NCBI RefSeq assembly: GCF_003730275.1
Contig: NZ_QTTA01000019.1
Span: forward strand, 62,001-126,000
Reading direction: 5' to 3'
DNA from: Brevundimonas halotolerans
GTDB lineage: Bacteria > Pseudomonadota > Alphaproteobacteria > Caulobacterales > Caulobacteraceae
DNA length: 64,000 nucleotides
Made by a program: the position numbers and the translations under genes. Below, in pieces: positions 43,621 to 54,002 of the stretch. Position 1 is the stretch's first letter; each line of letters opens with the position of its first letter. The notes beneath the pieces are model-generated. The model made no database searches. It was not told the DNA's origin and saw only the letters and a program-made list of their open reading frames with translations.

Positions 43621-45516
43621 TCAGGCGTCCATGGTGCGGTCGACCACATTGGGGTCGGGGGGAGTATCGGTGCCGGGCGGTCCGGCAGGCGGCTGGGCAA
43701 ACACCACGGATGCGCCTTCCTCGGCCGATCCGACCACATGGCGGAAGGCGCCGAACAGTTCACGACCGTAGCCCCAGGACGCGGTCTGCAGGCTGGCCTC
43801 CGTGCGCGGGGCACAGGGGCGCTCCGCAAAGTCGGGACAGCCGACGACGGTCAGCTCACCCCTGTCCGGGTCGAGGCGGACGATGTCGCCGTCACGCACG
43901 CGGGCGATCGGCCCACCGGCCAAGGCTTCGGGGCTGAGGTGGATGGCGGCCGGTGTCTTGCCCGACGCGCCGGACATCCGGCCGTCAGTGACGAAGGCGA
44001 CCTTGAAGCCCCGGTCCTGGATCACACTCAGCGCGGGCGACAGGCTGTGCAACTCGGGCATGCCGTTCGCCTTGGGGCCCTGGAAGCGCAGGACCACGAC
44101 GACGTCGCGATCGAGCTGGCCCTGTTTGAAGGCCTCCAGCGCGGCTTCCTGACTGTCGAAGACGGCGGCGGGGGCCTCGACCACCCGGTGCTCGGGCTTG
44201 ACGGCCGAGACCTTGATGACCGCCCGGCCCAGAGCGCCCTGCACGAGGCGTAGTCCGCCATCCTTCTGGAAGGGGTCGGACACGGGGCGGAGGATGTCGG
44301 GGTCGAGGCTCTCGGTCACGCCGTCGCACCAGACCAGCTTACCGTTCTCGTCCAGCACGGGCTCCTGGTAATAGGCCTCCAGCCCCTCGCCCATGACGGT
44401 GGTGACGTCGGTGTGCAGATGCCCGCTCTCGGCCAGTTCGCGCACGACGAAGGCCACGCCGCCGGCGGCTTGGAAGGCGTTCACATCGGCCGAGCCGTTC
44501 GGATAGACGCGCGCCAGCAGCGGCGTGCAGCTGCTCAGCTCGTCCAGATCGGTCCAGTCGATCAGCACGCCCGCCGAGCGGGCCATGGCGACCAGATGGA
44601 TGGCGTGATTGGTCGAGCCGCCGGTGGCCAGCAGGGCGATGATGGCGTTGATGATCGACTTCTCGTCGACCACCCGGCTCATGCGACCCTCGCCCGAGCG
44701 GGCCAGTTCGACGGCCCGCTTCGCCGCCGCCGCGGTCAGGGCGTCCCTGAGGCCGGTATCCGGGTGGACGAACGCGGTCGAGGGCAGGTGCAGGCCGATC
44801 ACCTCCATCATCATCTGGTTGGAGTTGGCCGTGCCGTAAAAGGTGCAGGTGCCCGGCGAATGATAGCTGGCCACCTCGCTCTCCAGCAGGGTCGCGCGGT
44901 CGACCTTGTTCTGGGCATAGAGGGCACGCACGCGGGCCTTTTCGGCATTGGGAATACCGCTGGGCATGGGACCGGCGGGGGCGAACACGACGGGCAGATG
45001 GCCGAACGCCAGCGAGCCCATGAACAGGCCCGGCACGATCTTGTCGCAGACGCCGAGGCAGAGGGCGGCGTCAAAGGCATCGTGGGTCAGGGCCACCGCT
45101 GTCGACATGGCGATTACGTCGCGGCTGAACAGCGACAGCTCCATGCCCGGCCGACCCTGGGTCACGCCATCACACATGGCCGGGGTGCCGCCGGCGACCT
45201 GGGCAGTGGCATTCACCTCGCGCACGGCCTGACGGACGATGTTGGGGAAGCGCTCGAACGGCTGATGGGCCGACAGCATGTCGTTATAGGCGGTGACGAT
45301 GCCCAGGTTCGGCTGGCTGCCGGTCATGGCGGTCAGCTTGTCCTTGACCGGCGCTCCGGCAAAGGCGTGGGCCCAGTTGGCGCAGCTCAGCTTGGCGCGG
45401 CCGGGCCGGTTGGTCGCGGCATCGTCCATCCGCCGCAGATAGTCGGTGCGGGTGTCCCGGCTGCGGGCGATGATGCGGTCGGTGACCGCGCGCAGGGTGG
45501 GGTGGAGGTCGGTCAT
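43621..45516 (-). CDS. edd: 6-phosphogluconate dehydratase
   Basis: This encodes a 631-aa Fe-S dehydratase that makes 2-keto-3-deoxy-6-phosphogluconate, the first enzyme unique to the Entner-Doudoroff pathway. IlvD/Edd signatures are [19 protein letters not shown] and [14 protein letters not shown], with [19 protein letters not shown] late. The C-terminus is about 20-25 residues longer than usual Edd and ends proline-rich. The ATG overlaps the pgl stop as ATGA. The aldolase gene (eda) is not in the window. Confidence 0.95.
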   Translation of the reverse strand: MTDLHPTLRAVTDRIIARSRDTRTDYLRRMDDAATNRPGRAKLSCANWAHAFAGAPVKDKLTAMTGSQPNLGIVTAYNDMLSAHQPFERFPNIVRQAVREVNATAQVAGGTPAMCDGVTQGRPGMELSLFSRDVIAMSTAVALTHDAFDAALCLGVCDKIVPGLFMGSLAFGHLPVVFAPAGPMPSGIPNAEKARVRALYAQNKVDRATLLESEVASYHSPGTCTFYGTANSNQMMMEVIGLHLPSTAFVHPDTGLRDALTAAAAKRAVELARSGEGRMSRVVDEKSIINAIIALLATGGSTNHAIHLVAMARSAGVLIDWTDLDELSSCTPLLARVYPNGSADVNAFQAAGGVAFVVRELAESGHLHTDVTTVMGEGLEAYYQEPVLDENGKLVWCDGVTESLDPDILRPVSDPFQKDGGLRLVQGALGRAVIKVSAVKPEHRVVEAPAAVFDSQEAALEAFKQGQLDRDVVVVLRFQGPKANGMPELHSLSPALSVIQDRGFKVAFVTDGRMSGASGKTPAAIHLSPEALAGGPIARVRDGDIVRLDPDRGELTVVGCPDFAERPCAPRTEASLQTASWGYGRELFGAFRHVVGSAEEGASVVFAQPPAGPPGTDTPPDPNVVDRTMDA

Positions 45517-46223
45517 GCGGACTGCTCCGTCCAGAGGACTTGCAGGTGGGGGATGTGGGCGGCCAGTGCAGCGACGGGGACGATAGCGGGATCGGCCATG
45601 ATGCGATCCTCGAACACCTTGCGCTTGGCCGACCCGGTCAGGGCCATGACCACGGTGCCGCAACCCATCAGCCAGGGCAGGTTCATCGACAGGCGCTCGC
45701 GGCTGGGCGCCAGACCGTCGCGGCCGGGCGGCACGCCGAGGACGGCGGGCGTCAGCGTCGGGATCAGCAGGGTCTTCAGCGTCGGGCTTTCGGGGAACAT
45801 CGACAGGATGTGCCCGTCCTCGCCCATGCCCAGCAGGGCCGCGTCCAGCCGGTCAGTCCGGCTTGACAGGGCGTGAGTGGCGACCGCGGCGGCCCGATCG
45901 ACGGTCACGGCCGGGCTGTAAAGCGGGATGAAGTCGGCCTGTCCGGGGCCGACCGGCAGGCTGGTCTTCAGCAGGGTGGCGTTCGACTCGGGCGAGTTCT
46001 CCGGCACATGGCGCTCATCGACCAGCGTCACAGTCACCCGGCTCCAGTCCAGATCGGCCTCGCGCATCGCCGCATAAACAGGACCGGGAGTCGATCCGCC
46101 CGAGCCCGCGAAGAAGGCGCGCGGGCGTTCGCTCAAGGCCCCGGCCAGGGCGTCAGTCATGCGCGCGGCGCAGGCGGCGGCCCAGTCGGCGCGATGGGCA
46201 AAGGTTTCGATCTCAACGCTCAT
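45513..46223 (-). CDS. pgl: 6-phosphogluconolactonase
   Basis: This encodes a 236-aa DevB-type lactonase that hydrolyses 6-phosphogluconolactone from Zwf. Conserved segments are [12 protein letters not shown] near residue 40, [25 protein letters not shown] and [16 protein letters not shown] lies 5 bp before the ATG at 46223. It overlaps the zwf 3' end by 11 bp and edd by 4 bp, so the operon is tightly coupled. Confidence 0.93.
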   Translation of the reverse strand: MSVEIETFAHRADWAAACAARMTDALAGALSERPRAFFAGSGGSTPGPVYAAMREADLDWSRVTVTLVDERHVPENSPESNATLLKTSLPVGPGQADFIPLYSPAVTVDRAAAVATHALSSRTDRLDAALLGMGEDGHILSMFPESPTLKTLLIPTLTPAVLGVPPGRDGLAPSRERLSMNLPWLMGCGTVVMALTGSAKRKVFEDRIMADPAIVPVAALAAHIPHLQVLWTEQSA

Positions 46224-47652
46224 GACTGCTCCAGCGACGGCCCGTGCGGGACAGCAGCAGGTCGGCGGCCTCGGGGCCCCAGCTGCCGCCTTCATAGGGC
46301 TCGACCTTCATCGCCGCGCCGTCCCAGGCATCGGAAACCTCGTCGACCCACTTCCAGGCCTCTTCCGCCTCGTCCCGTCGCACGAACAGGGTGGAGTCCC
46401 CGGCCATGGCGTCCAGCAGCAGCCGCTCATAGGCGATGCGGCGGCGCGGCGGGCTGGCCTTGCGGTCATTGTGCCCCCACGACAGGCTCATGGTGATGGG
46501 CTGAAGCTGCATGCGCTGATCGAGGCCGGGCTGCTTGTTCATCACCTCAAGGGAAATGTCCTCGTCCGGCTGCAGTTCAATGATCATCCGGTTCGGCTGG
46601 ATCGCGCCGCGATAGCTGGATCCGTCACGACCGAAGATCGAATGGGGCACCGGCTTGAACTGGATCACGATCTCGGTGCGCTTCTCGGCCATGCATTTGC
46701 CGGTGCGCATGAAGAAGGGCACGCCCGCCCAGCGCCAGTTGTCGATGTCGGCGCGGATGGCGACAAAGGTCTCGGTGTCGGTCGGGGCGCCTCGCTCGCT
46801 GACGTAATCCGTGTACTGCCCCCGAGTGGTGACGCGACCGGCCTCCTCGACCGTGATCGGCCGAAGCGAGCGCAGCACCTTGACCTTCTCGTTGCGCACC
46901 GAGTCCGCGTCGATGTTGGACGGCGGCTCCATGGCGACCAGACACAGCAGCTGCAGCATGTGGTTCTGCAGCATGTCACGCAGGGCGCCGTACTCGTCAT
47001 AGTAGGGCCAGCGGTCTCCAACGGCGACGGTCTCGGCCACGGTGATCTGCACATGGTCGATGGTCAGATTGTTCCACAGCGGCTCGAAGATGGTGTTGCC
47101 GAACCGCAGGGCGATCAGGTTCTGGACCGTCTCCTTGCCCAGATAGTGGTCGATGCGGAACACCTGCCGCTCGTCGAACACGGCCGAGACGGCGTCGTCG
47201 ATCTCGCGGAAGCTCTCCAGATCGCGACCGACCGGCTTTTCCAGCACGATCCGGGTGTCCGGACCGGCCAGCCCTGCGGCGTGCATGGCCGGGACGATCC
47301 GGCCATAGAGCGACGGCGACACGGCCATGAAAGCTGTTACAGAGCCGTCCCCGGTTTTCGCCTTCAGCGCCTTCAGCTCATCCGCACTGGTGGCGTCCAG
47401 TGCCACATAGTCCAGCCGGGCAGCCAGGCGGGTCCAGGTCTCGTCGGACCAGACGTCGTCAGACTTGGCGCGGGGCTCGACCGAGGCCCGCACCCGCTCG
47501 ATGTAGGCGTCGCGCGTCTCGTCCGACCGGGCGGCGGCGATGATCTTCAGTTCGGGATCCAGCAGACCATCGTGGTCGAGAAAATACAGCGACGGCAGCA
47601 GCATGCGCAGCGCCAGGTCTCCACCTCCGCCGAACAGTATCAGGGCCGACAT
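46213..47652 (-). CDS. zwf: Glucose-6-phosphate 1-dehydrogenase
   Basis: This encodes a 479-aa NAD(P)-dependent enzyme that oxidises glucose-6-phosphate to the lactone. The coenzyme motif is GGGGDLALRMLLPSLY and the active-site motif is RIDHYLGKE. The start at 47652 was selected because GGAGAGG lies directly upstream. It is the first gene of the Entner-Doudoroff operon and follows the his operon on the same strand after a 50-bp gap that may hold its promoter. Confidence 0.96.
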   Translation of the reverse strand: MSALILFGGGGDLALRMLLPSLYFLDHDGLLDPELKIIAAARSDETRDAYIERVRASVEPRAKSDDVWSDETWTRLAARLDYVALDATSADELKALKAKTGDGSVTAFMAVSPSLYGRIVPAMHAAGLAGPDTRIVLEKPVGRDLESFREIDDAVSAVFDERQVFRIDHYLGKETVQNLIALRFGNTIFEPLWNNLTIDHVQITVAETVAVGDRWPYYDEYGALRDMLQNHMLQLLCLVAMEPPSNIDADSVRNEKVKVLRSLRPITVEEAGRVTTRGQYTDYVSERGAPTDTETFVAIRADIDNWRWAGVPFFMRTGKCMAEKRTEIVIQFKPVPHSIFGRDGSSYRGAIQPNRMIIELQPDEDISLEVMNKQPGLDQRMQLQPITMSLSWGHNDRKASPPRRRIAYERLLLDAMAGDSTLFVRRDEAEEAWKWVDEVSDAWDGAAMKVEPYEGGSWGPEAADLLLSRTGRRWSSHER

Positions 47653-47702
47653 TCGCCTCTCCGTCTCTTCGTCCGGGCGCACCGGCCGAAAGGGGCGCGC
47701 CG

Positions 47703-48329
47703 TCAGACAGGGTTCTTGGCCGCTTCGGCCCGCCGGGCCAACACGTCGAGCACGTCCTGAAACACCATGTGACGCGTCTTGAGCAGAACGAACAGGTGAT
47801 AGATGAGGTCCGCCGCCTCATTCGCAAGCTCTTCGGTGTCGCCTGCGGCCCCGGCCAATGCCACTTCCACGCCCTCCTCGCCGACCTTTTGCGCGGCGCG
47901 TTTGGGACCCTCGGCCATCAGCCGGGCGGTCCAGCTGGTGGCTGGATCGGCATCCGCGCGTTCGGCGATAGTCGCCTCCAGCCGGGCGAGGCGGCCGAGG
48001 CCGGGCGCATCCTCTTCGCCGAAACAGCTGATCCTGTTCAGATGACAGGCATTGCCGACCGGCCGGACCTTGAGCACCAGGGCATCGCCGTCGCAGTCCG
48101 GCGTGAGCGAGACGACGTGCAGCCGGTCGCCCGAGGTCTCGCCCTTGCGCCAGCGCCCGCCGCGCGAGCGGGAAAAGAAGGTCGCCTCGCCGCTCGCTTG
48201 GGTCTCCTCAAGGGCGGCGCGGTCCATATAGGCGAGTGTGAGCACCTGAAGCGTCGCGGCGTCCTGCACCACCACGGGGATCAGGCCGCCGCCCTTGTCG
48301 AAGTCCAGCGTGTCGGGATTGAGGGTCAC
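47703..48329 (-). CDS. hisIE: Bifunctional HisIE
   Basis: This encodes a 208-aa fusion. The N-terminal PR-AMP cyclohydrolase (HisI) has [15 protein letters not shown], and its metal ligands fall in [11 protein letters not shown] and [10 protein letters not shown]. The C-terminal PR-ATP pyrophosphatase (HisE) has [12 protein letters not shown] and [17 protein letters not shown]. It starts with GTG overlapping the hisF stop codon (GTGA), with AGGAGAT upstream. Last gene of the his operon. Confidence 0.94.
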   Translation of the reverse strand: MTLNPDTLDFDKGGGLIPVVVQDAATLQVLTLAYMDRAALEETQASGEATFFSRSRGGRWRKGETSGDRLHVVSLTPDCDGDALVLKVRPVGNACHLNRISCFGEEDAPGLGRLARLEATIAERADADPATSWTARLMAEGPKRAAQKVGEEGVEVALAGAAGDTEELANEAADLIYHLFVLLKTRHMVFQDVLDVLARRAEAAKNPV

Positions 48330-49093
48330 AGCCTGATCTCCTGTCCGGCGTCGGCGAGATAGCGTTTGAGGTCGGGGATGGCGATGGCGCCGGTGTGGAA
48401 CACGCTGGCGGCCAGCGCGCCCGAAACATCGGCCTGTTCGAAGACCTCACGGAAATGGTCCGGCGTGCCCGCGCCGCCCGAGGCGACCAGCGGAATGGTC
48501 AGCCGGTCGCGCGCCGCCTTCAGCTGGGCGATGTCATAGCCCTTGCGGACGCCGTCCTGGTCCATGACGTTCAGCACAATCTCGCCCGCGCCCAGGGCCT
48601 CGGCCTCAAGGATCCAATCCAGGGTGCGGCGGCCCGTGCGCTTCGTGGCCGAGGGGTCACCGGTGAACTGGTGCACCTGCCATTCGCCGTCGATGAGGCG
48701 ACTGTCGACACCGACCACCACACACTGGCGGCCCAGCCGCTCGGCCATCTCGCTGATCAGCTCCGGCCGGGCCAGCGCCCGCGAGTTGACCGAGACCTTG
48801 TCGGCTCCGTGGTCGAGGCAGTGCGCGGCCTGCTCGACCGTGGCGATGCCCCCGGCGACGCAGAAGGGAATGTCCAGATCCCGCGCGATATCGGCGATCC
48901 AGCCATAGTCCAGGGTTCGCCCCTCGGGACTGGCCGTGATGTCGTAGAACACCAGCTCATCGGCGCCCTGATCGCGATAGCGCAGCGCCAGGTCGACCGC
49001 GTCGCCCATGTCGACATGGCCCTCGAACCGCACGCCCTTGACCACCCGCCCGTCCTTGACGTCCAGACAGGGGATGATGCGCCGCGCGGTCAT
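48326..49093 (-). CDS. hisF: Imidazole glycerol phosphate synthase cyclase subunit
   Basis: This encodes a 255-aa TIM-barrel cyclase that, with HisH, makes IGP and AICAR from PRFAR and ammonia. The catalytic aspartates are in [14 protein letters not shown] and [13 protein letters not shown]. Phosphate-binding glycines are in the ASGGAGT segment. The ATG overlaps hisA by 4 bp. Confidence 0.96.
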   Translation of the reverse strand: MTARRIIPCLDVKDGRVVKGVRFEGHVDMGDAVDLALRYRDQGADELVFYDITASPEGRTLDYGWIADIARDLDIPFCVAGGIATVEQAAHCLDHGADKVSVNSRALARPELISEMAERLGRQCVVVGVDSRLIDGEWQVHQFTGDPSATKRTGRRTLDWILEAEALGAGEIVLNVMDQDGVRKGYDIAQLKAARDRLTIPLVASGGAGTPDHFREVFEQADVSGALAASVFHTGAIAIPDLKRYLADAGQEIRL

Positions 49094-49821
49094 CGCACCG
49101 CCTCGAGCGCCCGCTCGACGGTGAAGCGGCCCTCATAAAGCGCGCGCCCGATGATGGCGCCGTCGCAGCCCGCATCGCGCGCTGCTGTCAGGTCGGAAGT
49201 TTGCGCCACCCCGCCCGAGGCCTGCACCTTCAGGTCCGGCCGCCGCCGGACGATCTCGGCCAGCAGGTCGATATTGGGGCCGGTCAAGGCGCCGTCGCGG
49301 CCGATGTCGGTGACCAGCAGGTGACGGAACACGCCCTCGGGATAGAGGTCGAGCACGGCCCACAGGTCCAGCGGCGCGGCCTCGGTCCAGCCCTTCAAGG
49401 CCGGCACGATGCCGTCGTCGGTGACGCGCACGTCCAGCGCCAGCGTCAGGGCCTCGGGGCCCAGATCCTCCAGCCAGCCGCGCACTGTCTCGGGCGCGGT
49501 CACGGCCAGCGACCCAACCACCACCCGGGCGACCCCGGCGTCACGCAGGCGGCTCACGTCATCTCGCGTCCGCACGCCGCCGCCCGACTGGATGCGGACG
49601 CGCCCCGTCCCCGCCAGTCGCGACAGGGTGTCGTGCTGGACCGCGCGTCCGGCCTCGGCCCCGTCCAGATCGACGATGTGGACCCAGTCGGCCCCGGCAT
49701 CAGCAAAGGCGCTCAGCCTTGCGACCGGATCGTCGTCATAGCGGGTCACCTGATCGAAACGCCCGTGCATCAGCCGCACGCAGACGCCGTCCTTTAGGTC
49801 GATGGCGGGATAGAGGATCAT
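49090..49821 (-). CDS. hisA: ProFAR isomerase HisA
   Basis: This encodes a 243-aa TIM-barrel isomerase acting before HisF. It begins [16 protein letters not shown] (catalytic Asp in the first strand), and the second catalytic Asp is in [14 protein letters not shown]. The phosphate-binding QSGGGVRT and ASGGV loops are intact. The ATG at 49821 overlaps the hisH stop as ATGA. Confidence 0.95.
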   Translation of the reverse strand: MILYPAIDLKDGVCVRLMHGRFDQVTRYDDDPVARLSAFADAGADWVHIVDLDGAEAGRAVQHDTLSRLAGTGRVRIQSGGGVRTRDDVSRLRDAGVARVVVGSLAVTAPETVRGWLEDLGPEALTLALDVRVTDDGIVPALKGWTEAAPLDLWAVLDLYPEGVFRHLLVTDIGRDGALTGPNIDLLAEIVRRRPDLKVQASGGVAQTSDLTAARDAGCDGAIIGRALYEGRFTVERALEAVR

Positions 49822-50417
49822 GCGTCGATCGCCAGAAAGTTCGAAAGGATACGCGCGCCGGTCGTCGACGAGCGCTCGGGGTGAAACTGGCAGCCCCAGC
49901 GGTTGCCCTGCCGGACCATGGCGGGGAAGGGGGTGCCGTGACGGGCGCGGGCGAGCGTCGCCGGCCCGTCCGGACAGGCAAAGCCGTGTACGAAATACAC
50001 ATAGGCCCCGTCCTCGATACCCTCGGTCAGGGGATCGTCGGCCAGATCGGACAGCGCCGACCAACCCATGTGCGGCACCGTCAGCCCCGGCCCGGGCGTG
50101 AGCGCGCTCACCTGTCCGGGGATCAGGCCCAGCATGGCAGCGTCGCCCTCGGCGCTGGTTTCGAACAGCAGCTGCTGGCCCAGACACAGGCCGATCAGCG
50201 GGCGAGAAAAGGCCCGGATCGGATCGCTCAGCCCCAGCGCGTCCAGCCGCCCCATGGCCCAGGCGGCCGCGCCCACGCCGGGCAGGACCAGCCGCTCGGC
50301 CGCGTCGATGCCCGCAGCATCCGACACCCGGCGCACCCGTGCCCCCAGCCGCTCGAAAGCGAACTGCACCGAGGCCAGATTGCCCGCGCCATAGTCGAGA
50401 ATGGCGATCCCGGTCAC
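49818..50417 (-). CDS. hisH: Imidazole glycerol phosphate synthase glutaminase subunit
   Basis: This encodes a 199-aa class I glutamine amidotransferase with the nucleophile cysteine in GLCLGQQLL and the His-Glu pair in CQFHPERS. It supplies ammonia to HisF. It starts with GTG at 50417 within the GTGA overlap with the hisB fusion gene. Confidence 0.94.
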   Translation of the reverse strand: MTGIAILDYGAGNLASVQFAFERLGARVRRVSDAAGIDAAERLVLPGVGAAAWAMGRLDALGLSDPIRAFSRPLIGLCLGQQLLFETSAEGDAAMLGLIPGQVSALTPGPGLTVPHMGWSALSDLADDPLTEGIEDGAYVYFVHGFACPDGPATLARARHGTPFPAMVRQGNRWGCQFHPERSSTTGARILSNFLAIDA

Positions 50418-51817
50418 AGCACACCCTTGGTCGAGGGCACGGCGTCGCCCTCGATGCGGATGGCCTGACGGAGCGCGCGGCCAAAGGCCTTGTAGACGGC
50501 CTCGGTCTTGTGGTGGTCGTCGTCGCCGGTCACCGACACATGGATGGCGGCGCCGAGGTGCTCGGCCAGCGAGCGGAACACATGGGCCGTCAGGTCTGTG
50601 CGGTAGTCGCCGATGAAGGGGGTCGCGAACGTCCCCTCGAACACCGGATAGGGCCGGCCTGACAGGTCGATCGAGACCGTGGCATTGGCCTCGTCCATCG
50701 GCAGGACAAAGCCATAGCGGGCGATGCCGCGCCGCTCGCCCAGCGCCTGCTTCAGCGCCTGACCGAGCGCGATGGCCGAGTCCTCAATGGTGTGGTGCGG
50801 GTCGGTGTGCAGGTCGCCCTCGCAGGCCAGCCGCAGGGAAAAGCCGCCGTGGGCCGCGACCTGCTCCAGCATGTGATCGAAGAAACCGACGCCGGTCGTG
50901 ATCGACACCGGGCCGGTCGCGTCCAGATCGACGGCGCAGACGATACGCGTCTCCTTCGTGTCGCGGACCGCCTCGCCGGTGCGGTTGGCACGGGTAGCGC
51001 CGGTGACGCCAAAGGCCGACAGGGTGCGGTCGTTGAGCTCGGCCCTGGCGAAGACCGGCAGGCGCAGGCCGTCGCCGGTCTGGAAAGGCACGCCCAGCGC
51101 GGTCAGGCGCGCCATGGCCGCATCCAGACCCTCGCCGTGCAGCCGCACAGCCGGACCGGGCTCGGCGGTGGTGTTCGCGCCAAGGATTTCGACCATGCGT
51201 GTCCGCTCGGCACAGACCGCCGCGATGCGGGCCTCGGTCTCGATCATGCGGGACGGGTCGAGCGCCTGCAGCGCCAGTCGAACGGAGGGCTCGGGCAGGG
51301 CGTGGGGCTCCAGCACGGCACGCAGCCGCGCCAGCACTTCGGGTCGGGCGATCAGGGCCCCGACGCGGGCCCCCGCGAGGCCATAGGCCAGCGACAGACT
51401 GCGCACGACGATCAGATTGGGCGTACCGGCGACGCGCGCGGCGACCGAGTGGCTGGCCTCAAACTCGATGGCGGCCTCGTCCATGACCAGCAGGTCGCAG
51501 GACGCGGCGTCGCCGCCGCTCGTGCCCCGCCCGGCGATCCGGATCACCCCCGAGGGCTCGACCGCAGTCGGGTAGATTGCGGCCAGCGTCGTGAACAGTT
51601 CGCTCCCGGGCGCCTGCACACCGAGGTTCTCACGCGCAGCGAGACGGAAGATCAGCTCGAACGCGTGGGTCGCGCCCCGCACGGGCAGGACCTGATCGAC
51701 GGGCACGCCGTAGACCTCCGCCATGCGGGCGGCGAGCGCAGCGGTACCGGTCGGATAGCGGTCGAGGCCTTCACCACCCGAGACCAGCGGGGCGAAGGGC
51801 GCGGGCAGCGCGGTCAT
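50414..51817 (-). CDS. hisB: Degenerate HisC-like domain fused to HisB dehydratase
   Basis: This encodes a 467-aa fusion. Residues about 275-467 are a complete imidazoleglycerol-phosphate dehydratase (metal-binding HHTIEDS and DDDHHKTEA; FFDHML near the start). Residues 1-270 are a shortened HisC-like aminotransferase (RYPTGTAAL, DEAAIEF at 113-119, SLSLAYGLAG at 140-149). In active HisC the segment reads SKAFGLAG with the PLP lysine; here that position is Leu143 (codon CTG at 51389-51391). The DEAY tyrosine is Ala116, and the NPNNPTG loop is absent. Aminotransferase activity is therefore very unlikely. The ATG at 51817 overlaps the hisD stop. Confidence 0.9.
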   Translation of the reverse strand: MTALPAPFAPLVSGGEGLDRYPTGTAALAARMAEVYGVPVDQVLPVRGATHAFELIFRLAARENLGVQAPGSELFTTLAAIYPTAVEPSGVIRIAGRGTSGGDAASCDLLVMDEAAIEFEASHSVAARVAGTPNLIVVRSLSLAYGLAGARVGALIARPEVLARLRAVLEPHALPEPSVRLALQALDPSRMIETEARIAAVCAERTRMVEILGANTTAEPGPAVRLHGEGLDAAMARLTALGVPFQTGDGLRLPVFARAELNDRTLSAFGVTGATRANRTGEAVRDTKETRIVCAVDLDATGPVSITTGVGFFDHMLEQVAAHGGFSLRLACEGDLHTDPHHTIEDSAIALGQALKQALGERRGIARYGFVLPMDEANATVSIDLSGRPYPVFEGTFATPFIGDYRTDLTAHVFRSLAEHLGAAIHVSVTGDDDHHKTEAVYKAFGRALRQAIRIEGDAVPSTKGVL

Positions 51818-53121
51818 GACGAACACCTCAGATCGGCCGCGCGGGCGTGGGCCTCCAGACCCTCCAGCCGGGCGAGGCGCGCCGCGACGGGGGCGAGGGC
51901 GGCGGCGCCCTTCTCAGAGACAGACTGCACCGACATGGAGGTCATGAAGCTGGCGGTGGTGATGCCGCCCAGTGTGCGCGCCCCGCCGTCGGTCGGCAGG
52001 ACGTGGCTGGGTCCGGCGGCATAGTCCCCCAGCGTCTCCGCCGCATACGTCCCGACGAAGATGGCGCCGGCGGCATTGATGCGGTCCACCAGTTGCTCGG
52101 CATCGAGTGTCTGCAGCGCCAGGTGCTCGGGGCCATACAGATTGGCGACGGCGCAGGCCTCGGCCAGATCGGCGACGCGGATGGCACGCCCCTCGGCCAG
52201 CGAACGGCGAGCGATGTCGGAGCGCGGCAGGGTCTGAAGCAGGCGTTCGACCTCTGCAAGGATGGCGGCGATCGCGCCCCGGCTGTTGGACACCAGCAGC
52301 ACCTGGGCATCGGCATCGTGCTCGGCCTGGCTGAGCAGGTCGGCGGCGGCGATCTCGGGATCGGCGCTGGAATCGGCAATGACCATCAGTTCGGACGGTC
52401 CCGCCGGCATGTCGACGGCGGGCCCGCCCGGCAGGGCGTTCGCCTGCTTCTTGGCCTCGGCGACCCAGGCATTTCCCGGGCCGAACAGCTTGTCGACCGG
52501 TTCGATGCGGCCGTCCTCGAGGTCCGCACCGAAGGTCAGGGCGGCAATGGCCTGCGCCCCGCCGATCAGCCACAGGGCGTCCAGCCCGGCCTCATCGGCG
52601 GCCACGATCATGGCGGGGTGCACACCGCCGTCCTTCGCAGGAGGAGTCACGGCCACGCGCCGCGCAACACCGGCGACGCCCGCCGGAATGGCCTGCATCA
52701 GCAGGGACGAGAACAGGGGCGCACTGCCCCCTGGGACATAGAGGCCCGCCGAGGCAATCGGACGCCACACCAGCCTTGATCGCACGCCGGGCGTCGTCTC
52801 GACCCAGGCCGTGTCGTCCGGCCGGGTCGCCTGATGAAAGACGCGCACATTCTCGGCGGCGATGCGCAGGGCGCGGGTGTCGGCGGGCGGCAGGGCGGCG
52901 CGGGCCTCACGCACGGCATCCGGCGTAATGGCAATCCGCCGGGGCGCGGCGCCGTCCAGCTTCACGCTCCAGTCGGTGACGGCCGCGCCGCCCCAGCTGC
53001 GCACGTCGTCAAAGATCTCGCGCACGACATCGCTGACGCGCGCCTCGGTGCGCTGCGCCGGGCGGGCCAGCGCCTCGCGTTGCTCCTCGGGGGAGAGGGT
53101 GGTCCAGTCGATCTGGCGCAT
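51814..53121 (-). CDS. hisD: Histidinol dehydrogenase
   Basis: This encodes a 435-aa zinc enzyme that oxidises histidinol to histidine in two NAD-dependent steps. Zinc and catalytic residues lie in LSQAEHDADAQV and YGPEHLALQ, and the signature DMPAGPSELMVIAD is intact. The start at 53121 overlaps the hisG stop by one base (TGATG); a GTG three bases upstream is also open. Confidence 0.95.
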   Translation of the reverse strand: MRQIDWTTLSPEEQREALARPAQRTEARVSDVVREIFDDVRSWGGAAVTDWSVKLDGAAPRRIAITPDAVREARAALPPADTRALRIAAENVRVFHQATRPDDTAWVETTPGVRSRLVWRPIASAGLYVPGGSAPLFSSLLMQAIPAGVAGVARRVAVTPPAKDGGVHPAMIVAADEAGLDALWLIGGAQAIAALTFGADLEDGRIEPVDKLFGPGNAWVAEAKKQANALPGGPAVDMPAGPSELMVIADSSADPEIAAADLLSQAEHDADAQVLLVSNSRGAIAAILAEVERLLQTLPRSDIARRSLAEGRAIRVADLAEACAVANLYGPEHLALQTLDAEQLVDRINAAGAIFVGTYAAETLGDYAAGPSHVLPTDGGARTLGGITTASFMTSMSVQSVSEKGAAALAPVAARLARLEGLEAHARAADLRCSS

Positions 53122-54002
53122 CACATCATCTTCTCGATGGGCAGGACCAGGATGGACGAGGCGCCCTCGGCCTTCAGCCGCTCCAGCGTTTCCCAGAAAA
53201 CCGCCTCCTGACAGACGGCGTGCACGGCCACCGCATCGTCGCGCCCCGACAGCGGCATGACCGTCGGCGACTCCGACCCCGGCAACAGGGCTGTGATCCG
53301 GTCCAGCGCGGCACGCGGCGCGTTCAGCATCACGTATTTGGCGTCCTGGGAGGCAACCACGCCGCCGATGCGGGTGATCAGGTTTTCGAGCAGGGACTCC
53401 AGCGCCTCTTCCACCGGCTGGGGCGAGCGGATCAGCACCGCCTGGCTCTCGAACACCGTGTCCAGCGGCACCAGACCATTGGCCTCCAGCGTCGCCCCGG
53501 TCGAGACCAGATCACAGATGGCCGAGGCCAGCTTCAGCCGGGGTGCGACCTCGACCGCGCCGCGCATGGTGATCACCCCGGCCTCGACGCCGTTCTCGGC
53601 CAGCCAGCGGCCCAGAATGCGCGGATAGCTGGTCGCCAGCCGGAGACCGTTCAGCGAGGCGGGGCCGTCCCACGGCAGACTTTCAGGCGCGGCGATCTTG
53701 AGCGTGCAGCGGCCAAAGCCCAGCGGCATGACCACCTCGGCCAGCGGACCACCGTTGCGGGCCTCCTCCAGCACATTCTCGCCGACAATGCCGAGGTCGC
53801 AGACGCCGTCGGCGACAAAGGTCGGGATGTCGTCATCGCGCACCCGGAGCAGGTCCACCGGCGCATTCTCGACCTTGTAGAGCAGGTCATTGTTGCCCTT
53901 GATGACCCGGAGGCCCGCATTGCGGATCAGGTCGAGGCTGCGCTCGGCCAGACGGCCGGATTTCTGAACGGCGATACGAAGTCGCCCCTGAACCTTGCTC
54001 AC
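53121..54002 (-). CDS. hisG: ATP phosphoribosyltransferase, long form
   Basis: This encodes a 293-aa first enzyme of histidine synthesis, joining ATP and PRPP. The N-terminal catalytic domain includes LRIAVQKSGRL and VCDLGIVGENV, with the PRPP site in DLVSTGATLEANGL. The length and C-terminal ~75 residues fit the HisG_C regulatory domain, so it should be self-sufficient and feedback-inhibited by histidine without HisZ. The GTG start overlaps the upstream regulator gene stop as GTGA. Confidence 0.94.
   Translation of the reverse strand: MSKVQGRLRIAVQKSGRLAERSLDLIRNAGLRVIKGNNDLLYKVENAPVDLLRVRDDDIPTFVADGVCDLGIVGENVLEEARNGGPLAEVVMPLGFGRCTLKIAAPESLPWDGPASLNGLRLATSYPRILGRWLAENGVEAGVITMRGAVEVAPRLKLASAICDLVSTGATLEANGLVPLDTVFESQAVLIRSPQPVEEALESLLENLITRIGGVVASQDAKYVMLNAPRAALDRITALLPGSESPTVMPLSGRDDAVAVHAVCQEAVFWETLERLKAEGASSILVLPIEKMM

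Noticed and set aside
47653..47702. A histidine-rich leader peptide or attenuator near the his operon, or in the gap before zwf
   Set aside because: The 50-bp gap before zwf and the region before the TrpR-like gene contain no short frame with histidine runs and no attenuator hairpin pair.
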